Positions 8,027-11,373 of a DNA stretch of 11,373 bases are shown in pieces. The notes under the pieces were generated by a model. It ran no database searches. It was not told the DNA's origin and saw only the letters and a list, made by a program, of their open reading frames with translations. The stretch's first letter is position 1. Every line of letters begins with the position of its first letter. Location: assembly GCA_018064165.1 (NCBI GenBank), contig JAGOZV010000013.1, positions 1-11,373 on the forward strand, in the 5' to 3' direction. A program made the translations under genes and the position numbers. This DNA is from Candidatus Saccharimonadota bacterium. GTDB lineage: Bacteria > Patescibacteriota > Saccharimonadia > Saccharimonadales > Saccharimonadaceae.

Positions 8027-8557
8027 ATGGCAGATTTTAATGAAATTTTAACACCGGGAGATATTGATAACGGTTTAATAAATGTAGTAGTAGAAATACC
8101 TGAAGGTAGCGCGAATAAAGTTGAATGGAATCGTGACAAAAAAGCGTTTATGCTAGATAGGGTAGAGCCAAAGATTTTTGCTAAACCAACTAATTATGGA
8201 TTTATTCCACAAACATTAGACGAAGATGGTGATGAGCTAGACGTTTTAATCATTACGTCAGACCCTCTACCGACCGGAGTTTTTTTGGAAGCTAGGGTAA
8301 TCGGGGTGATGGAATTTGTCGATGATGGCGAAGTTGATGATAAGGTGATCGTAGTGCCTGCAGATGATCGTCATTCTGGTAATGCGATTGAAAAAATTGA
8401 AGACCTACCAAAGCAGCTGATTAATCAAATTGAGTTTCACTTTAATCGCTACAAAGATTTAAAGAAACCAGGTTCAACCGAAGTTAAGGGGTTTGCCGGT
8501 CGTGACCGAGCAATCGAGATTATTCATCAAGCGATAGAGCGTTGGAATAACCAGTAA
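8027..8557 (+). CDS. ppa: Inorganic pyrophosphatase, family I (soluble)
   Basis: This 176-residue enzyme hydrolyses pyrophosphate to two phosphates in the cytoplasm, pulling biosynthetic reactions forward. The length matches bacterial family I enzymes. The signature DGDELD (67-72) supplies the metal-binding aspartates. Other residues known in the E. coli enzyme also have counterparts: E23, K31, E33, R45, YGFIPQTL (57-64), the DDKV segment (104-107), PADD (111-114) and the RYK triplet (141-143). The last codon and TAA stop lie in the left 33-bp direct repeat. The same repeat also encodes a copy of the rel C-terminus on the other strand, so ppa ends exactly at the cassette insertion site yet is intact. 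Confidence 0.97.
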   Translation: MADFNEILTPGDIDNGLINVVVEIPEGSANKVEWNRDKKAFMLDRVEPKIFAKPTNYGFIPQTLDEDGDELDVLIITSDPLPTGVFLEARVIGVMEFVDDGEVDDKVIVVPADDRHSGNAIEKIEDLPKQLINQIEFHFNRYKDLKKPGSTEVKGFAGRDRAIEIIHQAIERWNNQ

Positions 8558-8586
8558 ATTATTTTTTGCGACGAGCTTTGTCGCGA
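8554..8586. repeat. Left 33-bp direct repeat (candidate attL), with vestigial rel 3' end
   Basis: This matches 9341-9373 at 32 of 33 positions; the difference is A8574 versus G9361. On the + strand it begins with the last base of the final ppa codon and its TAA. On the minus strand it encodes RDKARRKK plus stop, the last eight residues of Rel, with no gene body attached. The one mismatch is synonymous in that frame (GCT versus GCC, Ala). Its core is GCGAC (8568-8572), GAGCTTT (8573-8579), GTCGC (8580-8584). Beyond 8586 the sequence stops resembling rel. Confidence 0.95.
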
Positions 8587-8619
8587 CAATTAGTAATTCT
8601 TTTTGTATTTTGTTAAACA

Positions 8620-8628
8620 TGTTATTAT
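8620..8628 (+). promoter_or_regulatory. Extended -10 promoter of the cassette
   Basis: TGTTATTAT reads as an extended -10 (TGn followed by TATTAT). A poor -35 candidate TTGTAT lies at 8603-8608 with only a 14-base spacer. Transcription would start near 8635, inside the cassette, so the cargo does not depend on ppa read-through. Confidence 0.5.
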
Positions 8629-8637
8629 AGAGGAGTC

Positions 8638-8664
8638 ATGCTTTCGGAACTCGAGAGGAGCTAG
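8638..8664 (+). other. Possible 8-codon leader ORF before the secreted protein
   Basis: ATG at 8638 opens MLSELERS followed by TAG at 8662-8664, one base before the ATG of the secreted protein. An AGAGGAG precedes it, but only two bases separate that motif from the ATG, and it would lie at or upstream of the predicted transcription start. The same heptamer AGAGGAG recurs at 8654-8660 as the ribosome site of the real gene. This may be coincidence. Confidence 0.2.
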
Positions 8665-8665
8665 C

Positions 8666-8983
8666 ATGAATAGGGTAAGGTCTATAGTGTTGACAGTGTC
8701 ATTGGTGTTGGGCGGATTATTTATCATACCTGGCACAGCTCAGGCGGCTGACTATTCAGTCAAGATGACAGATGCATGCAATAGCACACACGGTGCTTAT
8801 TGGTATGCGGTACACTTGTATTCGGGGGCGTACGGATGGAGGTGCACATACCCCCAACCACCTTGGGAAGACAAGGTTTATAAGGGTGCTAATGTGCAGC
8901 TTCATTGCACTAGGTACTATCCTGGATCGTCCGCTATCGCAAAGAATCCTTCTGATCCAAACTCTTGGGTTTGTAGGGTCTGA
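8666..8983 (+). CDS. Secreted four-cysteine protein with two C-x19-W-x-C repeats, unknown function
   Basis: The ATG at 8666 follows AGGAG by five bases and gives 105 residues; an ATG at 8603 lacks a site and would bury the signal peptide. Residues 1-27 are a Sec signal peptide: basic MNRVR, a hydrophobic core, then the signal peptidase I box AQA (25-27) before ADY. The mature protein has about 78 residues, is rich in Tyr and Trp, and has exactly four cysteines. These sit in two equally spaced units, C38-W58-C60 and C81-W101-C103, each C-x19-W-x-C with a 43-residue period. I infer two disulfide-bonded repeats. The pattern vaguely recalls short secreted actinobacterial proteins, but I cannot name a family. 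All arginines are AGG, all lysines AAG, and it ends in TGA while neighbours end in TAA, all suggesting transfer. A secreted effector or bacteriocin-like role is speculation. Confidence 0.85.
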   Translation: MNRVRSIVLTVSLVLGGLFIIPGTAQAADYSVKMTDACNSTHGAYWYAVHLYSGAYGWRCTYPQPPWEDKVYKGANVQLHCTRYYPGSSAIAKNPSDPNSWVCRV

Positions 8984-8991
8984 GCCCTGAA

Positions 8992-9025
8992 GTGCTCTTG
9001 CCGTACTTAAGTACGGCAAGAGCAC
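8992..9025. repeat. Perfect 34-bp palindrome inside the cassette
   Basis: GTGCTCTTGCCGTACTT is followed immediately by its exact reverse complement, centred between 9008 and 9009. It begins eight bases after the stop of the secreted-protein gene and ends 28 bases before the next ATG. The stem is strong, but neither strand has a T-run after it, so it is not a standard intrinsic terminator. It could stabilise or process the mRNA between the two genes, limit read-through, or be a protein-binding or recombination site. Confidence 0.9.
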
Positions 9026-9053
9026 ATAAAAATATAAAAAATGGAGGCCATGA

Positions 9054-9344
9054 ATGAAAAGTAGAAAGCTAAATAAATCAGACATAGCTCAGTGGGTAGT
9101 GATTGCCATCCTATCTGTTGTGATCGTAGGCATGTGCTATTCACTTAAGATGGCGCATATAGAAATATCCGCGCAGCGTAATATGAATCACGTAAACATG
9201 ATACGCAATGAAAATCTGCGTCAATGCATTAAAAATAAGGATGCAGAGTGTGATTTCAAAAATTATGCTAGTGATGCGGAATATCTCCAGAACATCAGTA
9301 GCGAATACAAAAAGTTTCCAGCACCAGGCTATTTCTTAAAGTAA
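9054..9344 (+). CDS. Small single-pass membrane protein of the cassette, unknown function
   Basis: The 96-residue product has a basic N-terminus (KSRKLNK), one membrane segment (about 11-31) and a hydrophilic C-terminal part of about 65 residues. By the positive-inside rule that part should lie outside the cytoplasm. It contains C58 and C66 (CIKNKDAEC), which could form a disulfide; C28 lies in the membrane segment. GGAGG (9043-9047) is six bases from the ATG. An overlapping ATG at 9050 gives only four codons. The TAA stop lies within the right direct repeat, exactly as the ppa stop lies in the left one. I do not recognise the family. Its place behind a secreted protein on the same small cassette suggests a partner, receptor or immunity role, which is inference. 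Confidence 0.75.
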   Translation: MKSRKLNKSDIAQWVVIAILSVVIVGMCYSLKMAHIEISAQRNMNHVNMIRNENLRQCIKNKDAECDFKNYASDAEYLQNISSEYKKFPAPGYFLK

Positions 9345-9373
9345 ATTATTTTTTGCGACGGGCTTTGTCGCGA
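9341..9373. repeat. Right 33-bp direct repeat (candidate attR), joined to intact rel
   Basis: This is the second copy of the repeat at 8554-8586 (32/33). It holds the stop codon of the cassette membrane protein on the + strand and the last eight codons plus stop of intact rel on the minus strand. Its core is GCGAC (9355-9359), GGGCTTT (9360-9366), GTCGC (9367-9371). The dyad extends imperfectly to about 9 of 12 positions per arm. Confidence 0.95.
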
Positions 9374-10878
9374 ACGATAGCGGAGGCTTGGCTAATTGTT
9401 TCAATTAAGCCAAGTCTTTTTAGTTGGGATTTTAGTTTGTTGCGAGCGTGGGTGGTTTTAACCAGTTCAAGCCAAGGAGCTTTTACTTGAGGCAATTTTT
9501 TTGTAACAACTTCTACGATGTCTCCATTTTCAAGAGGTTGATCAAATGCGCGAATTTTGCCGTTGACAATAAAACTGTAAGCGTGTCTACCAATATCACT
9601 ATGAACCGAATACGCAAAATCTAGTGGTAATGCGCCTTCAGGTAAATTGTAAATATCGCCTTTGGGCGAATAAACAAAAATACGGTCTCCAAATAAATCA
9701 ATATTTAATTGATCGTTAGAAATTTCTTCGCCGTTAACTAACCTAGAGGCTATATCTTGTAATTGGTTTATCCATTGAAGTTGGGTTGGTAAAATAGATA
9801 GTTGTTTATTTTTAGCATAAGAACTAGACGATTTACTATCGTGATAATGAAAGCTAGCCGCCAATCCGCGTTCGGCGTATTCATGCATTTTTTCAGTACG
9901 AATTTGAAATTCTACGATTTGTTTATTCGGTGTAATAACCGTGGTGTGTAAACTTTGGTAGCCATTTGGTTTTGGCACAGCAATATAATCTTTAATGCGA
10001 CTAATCATTGGCTGGTACATACTATGGAGTGCACCTAAAACCAAATAACAATCTTCTTGTCGTGGCACAATAATACGTAAAGCCATTAAGTCGTAAACAT
10101 CATCAAAATTATTATCTTTTTTCTGTAATTTTTTATGAAGACTATAAATGCTTTTAACGCGCCCATTAATTTCAAACTTGATGCCTTGCTTTTTTAGTGC
10201 TTGCTCAACTTCTGTGCGAATGATGCCAAGTTTGCGCGTGCTTTTGCCAAGACGCTTTTTTAACAGAATTTGTAAATTTTTAAATTCTTTAGGGTTAAGA
10301 TAACTAAATGCTAATTCTTCAATTTGTGTGCGAACCCGACCCATACCTAGTCTGTCGGCCATTGGCCCGAAAACCTCTAAGCTTTCTAGCGCAATCTTTT
10401 TTTGCTTCTCTTTTGACATATGTTGCAAGGTTGTAAGGTTATGTAAGCGATCAGCTAGCTTAATTATAATAACGCGCACATCCTGGCCAACAGCAATTAA
10501 TAGTTTAGACAAATTATTTGTCGTTTGCGGTAAATAATCAGTTAAATCTTTCATCCCAGAACGAGCGATTGAAACTTTTGTCACGCCATCTACCAAAAAG
10601 GCTATGTCGTGGCCGAAGTTATTTTCTATGTCAGTTAAAGTTATAGGGGTGTCTTCTACGGTATCATGCAAAATTCCGGCTACAATAGTATCTATATCCA
10701 TGCCCCAATCAATTAGAATAGCGGCCACACTAAGAGGGTGTGTAATGTAGGCCTCGCCACTTTTGCGTTTTTGTCCTTTATGGGCTGCCGTTGCAAAATC
10801 AATAGCATGTTCAATATCGGCGACTTCATTTATTTCGTACGCCAATCTTGCCTGAGACAATAGTGCATCTTTTCTCAT
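9346..10878 (-). CDS. rel: Bifunctional (p)ppGpp synthetase/hydrolase, short form
   Basis: Rel makes and degrades the alarmone (p)ppGpp that sets growth under starvation. The HD hydrolase domain (about 20-160) is intact, with H47, H71-D72 in GILHDTVED and D143 in LADRLHN. The synthetase domain (about 235-345) shows GRVKSIYSLHKKL, RIKDYIAVPKPNGYQSLHTT (294-313) and EFQIRTEKMHEYAERGLAA. RIKD fits the RxKD form typical of bifunctional enzymes rather than the ExDD of synthetase-only RelA. A TGS domain (about 404-465) follows. The 510-residue chain ends soon after, without the zinc-finger and ACT modules of ~700-residue homologues. The cassette did not cause this: both repeats encode the same C-terminal eight residues and stop. 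The start is preceded by a minus-strand TGATACAAT six bases upstream, suggesting a leaderless mRNA. Confidence 0.95.
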   Translation of the reverse strand: MRKDALLSQARLAYEINEVADIEHAIDFATAAHKGQKRKSGEAYITHPLSVAAILIDWGMDIDTIVAGILHDTVEDTPITLTDIENNFGHDIAFLVDGVTKVSIARSGMKDLTDYLPQTTNNLSKLLIAVGQDVRVIIIKLADRLHNLTTLQHMSKEKQKKIALESLEVFGPMADRLGMGRVRTQIEELAFSYLNPKEFKNLQILLKKRLGKSTRKLGIIRTEVEQALKKQGIKFEINGRVKSIYSLHKKLQKKDNNFDDVYDLMALRIIVPRQEDCYLVLGALHSMYQPMISRIKDYIAVPKPNGYQSLHTTVITPNKQIVEFQIRTEKMHEYAERGLAASFHYHDSKSSSSYAKNKQLSILPTQLQWINQLQDIASRLVNGEEISNDQLNIDLFGDRIFVYSPKGDIYNLPEGALPLDFAYSVHSDIGRHAYSFIVNGKIRAFDQPLENGDIVEVVTKKLPQVKAPWLELVKTTHARNKLKSQLKRLGLIETISQASAIVRDKARRKK

Positions 10879-10884
10879 AGACTA

Positions 10885-10893
10885 ATTGTATCA
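10885..10893 (-). promoter_or_regulatory. Extended -10 promoter of rel (likely leaderless transcript)
   Basis: On the minus strand this reads TGATACAAT, ending six bases before the ATG at 10878. It lies back-to-back with the promoter of the next gene in a 57-base divergent region. No Shine-Dalgarno sequence precedes rel. Confidence 0.55.
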
Positions 10894-10920
10894 GGTTTAG
10901 TGTAGTATTTTAAAAATAAG

Positions 10921-10929
10921 TGATATAAT
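10921..10929 (+). promoter_or_regulatory. Extended -10 promoter of the 92-residue gene (likely leaderless transcript)
   Basis: TGATATAAT ends six bases before the ATG at 10936, so transcription should begin at the start codon. The nonamer is identical to that of the aquaporin promoter and differs by one base from that of rel. Confidence 0.6.
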
Positions 10930-10935
10930 AAAGAT

Positions 10936-11214
10936 ATGAATGGATCACTAATAATAATGGTATTTTTGATTACGATGTTGGTGCTACTTTTGGTGGCAAC
11001 TGCTGTAATTATTCTGTATTTAGTAAAAATTAACAAAGAAGTCAAAAAAATCGCCCGCACAACCGAAAAGTCGGGTCGTGATATTTCTGAATTTGCTAAT
11101 ATGATTTCAGTAATTAGCACACCACTTATGATTTTTAGCACACTTACAAGTATTATTAGTAAGTTTGGTAAAAGTAATAATAATAAAAGTAAAACTAAGA
11201 AGGAGAAAAAATAA
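10936..11214 (+). CDS. Small N-terminally anchored membrane protein upstream of ytxH-like gene
   Basis: The 92-residue protein has a long hydrophobic N-terminal segment (about 5-30), a charged helical middle (INKEVKKIARTTEKSGRDIS, 32-51), a mildly hydrophobic stretch (about 54-75) and a very basic Lys/Asn/Ser tail. This plan resembles short DUF948/YtxG-type proteins, which in Bacillus-like genomes sit next to ytxH. Here a YtxH-like gene starts two bases after the stop, which supports the comparison, but the family match is inference. It is divergent from rel. A frame on the opposite strand over the same region is rejected as a shadow. Confidence 0.7.
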   Translation: MNGSLIIMVFLITMLVLLLVATAVIILYLVKINKEVKKIARTTEKSGRDISEFANMISVISTPLMIFSTLTSIISKFGKSNNNKSKTKKEKK

Positions 11215-11215
11215 T

Positions 11216-11373
11216 ATGTCAAAAGGTAAATTTGCGTTAGGTGCAGCACTAGGAGCATTAGTTGGAGCAGCGTCAGGTTTGTTATTCGCGCCAAAAAGCG
11301 GTAAAGAAACCCGTGAAGATATTAAAAAACACGCTGATAAAGTTTACGGAGAAATTGAAAAAACTGGTAAAGA
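11216..11373 (+). CDS. YtxH-like envelope/stress protein, N-terminal part (cut by window end)
   Basis: The frame starts at ATG 11216 and runs out of the window after 52 codons. It begins MSKGKFALGAALGALVGAA and continues into SGLLFAPKSGKETRED, the YtxH pattern: a short glycine/alanine-rich membrane segment, then LLFAPKSGKETR and a charged helix. YtxH proteins are small, membrane-associated and often stress-induced, with no known biochemical activity. AAGGAG (11200-11205) lies 10 bases upstream. It follows the 92-residue gene by one base between stop and ATG, so the two should be co-transcribed. Confidence 0.85.
   Translation, partial: MSKGKFALGAALGALVGAASGLLFAPKSGKETREDIKKHADKVYGEIEKTGK

Larger units (their letters stand above)
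8554..9373. mobile_element. 787-bp cassette between 33-bp direct repeats at the ppa/rel junction
   Basis: The repeats start 787 bases apart. Everything between them is foreign to the ppa/rel junction: a promoter, a secreted-protein gene, a 34-bp perfect palindrome and a small membrane-protein gene. Removing one repeat plus the intervening DNA would restore convergent ppa and rel with one base between their stop codons. Duplication of a gene's 3' end at both borders is the usual sign of site-specific integration by a tyrosine recombinase, where the element brings a copy of the end it displaces. No recombinase is encoded, so any mobility must be supplied in trans. Short-homology recombination of imported DNA is an alternative. 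The first cassette gene uses AGG for all five arginines and AAG for all four lysines, unlike the surrounding genes. Confidence 0.75.

Noticed and set aside
8566..8586. GCGAC/GTCGC hairpin in the direct repeats as a transcription terminator
   Set aside because: The T-run precedes the stem on the + strand, and the minus strand has an A-run after it. The stem is also only five perfect pairs.
8603..8665. Upstream ATG at 8603 giving a 126-residue version of the secreted protein
   Set aside because: It has no ribosome site, lies at or before the predicted -10 box, and would put 21 residues ahead of a clean signal peptide. ATG 8666 has AGGAG at ideal spacing.
8981..8983. TGA read as glycine (code 25), extending the secreted protein
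   Set aside because: All other genes in the window read correctly with normal glycine codons and no internal TGA. The next gene has its own strong ribosome site, and read-through would end at a TAA within the palindrome without making sense.
8756..9085. Open frames on the minus strand and in another + frame over the secreted-protein gene
   Set aside because: They have no ribosome sites or recognisable features, and the minus frame runs through the palindrome. They are shadows of the real gene.
9346..9373. Truncation of rel by the cassette
   Set aside because: Both repeat copies encode the same C-terminal residues and stop, so the ancestral gene ended at the same place.
8554..9373. Cassette as an insertion sequence or MITE
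   Set aside because: It has no transposase, no terminal inverted repeats at the borders, and direct repeats of 33 bp are too long and too gene-specific for a transposon target duplication.
8554..9373. Direct repeats as a CRISPR array
   Set aside because: There are only two copies, separated by 754 bases of protein-coding DNA.
10875..11294. 139-codon minus-strand frame opposite the 92-residue and ytxH-like genes
   Set aside because: It is leucine-rich low-complexity sequence antisense to two genes with clear starts and promoter, and it overlaps the rel start.

Overview
The window looks like the chromosome of a low-GC bacterium with compact genes, very short or overlapping gene junctions, TAA as the main stop codon and the standard code. 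Proteins such as the 510-residue Rel without a C-terminal ACT domain, the small membrane proteins and the many apparently leaderless starts suggest a streamlined genome. A member of the Patescibacteria (CPR), perhaps Saccharibacteria, is my best guess, but it rests on impression rather than on a marker gene.

Layout. Positions 1-609 hold the C-terminal part of rmuC (+), which converges on an aquaporin-family channel gene (-, 667-1503) across a bidirectional terminator. A divergent promoter region leads to a 75-residue tail-anchored protein (+, 1577-1804). A tight + strand run follows: pheS (1830-2834), pheT (2836-5343), a membrane-anchored FKBP-type prolyl isomerase (5361-6035) and trxB (6025-6966). 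A phospholipase D-like gene (-, 6963-7946) overlaps the trxB stop and is divergent from inorganic pyrophosphatase ppa (+, 8027-8557). The bifunctional (p)ppGpp synthetase/hydrolase gene rel (-, 9346-10878) comes next, divergent from a two-gene envelope/stress-like unit (10936-11214 and a ytxH-like gene cut by the window end).

The most interesting part is 8554-9373. The convergent ppa and rel genes are separated by a 787-bp cassette between two 33-bp direct repeats (32/33 identical). Each repeat carries a TAA stop for the + strand gene entering it (ppa at the left, a cassette gene at the right), one spacer base, and the last eight codons plus stop of rel. Precise loss of one repeat plus the cassette would leave ppa and rel intact and one base apart. 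The repeat core is GCGAC-7 bp-GTCGC, the layout expected of a tyrosine-recombinase core site. The cassette has its own promoter and strong ribosome binding sites. It carries a Sec-type secreted protein with two C-x19-W-x-C repeats and foreign-looking codon use, a perfect 34-bp palindrome, and a single-pass membrane protein. It has no recombinase gene. I read it as a small mobile cassette moved in trans into the shared 3' end of ppa and rel, delivering a secreted/membrane protein pair of unknown function.

The rest is housekeeping: Phe-tRNA charging, protein folding and thiol redox at the membrane, pyrophosphate removal and stringent response. Details worth noting are the aquaporin lacking the selectivity-filter arginine, TrxB with a degenerate NADPH-phosphate motif, a second HKD motif lacking its aspartate in the PLD protein, and a recurring TATAAT-like box 6-8 nt from the ATG. 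No tRNA, rRNA, CRISPR array or insertion-sequence transposase was seen, and no gene-free stretch exceeds 300 bases.
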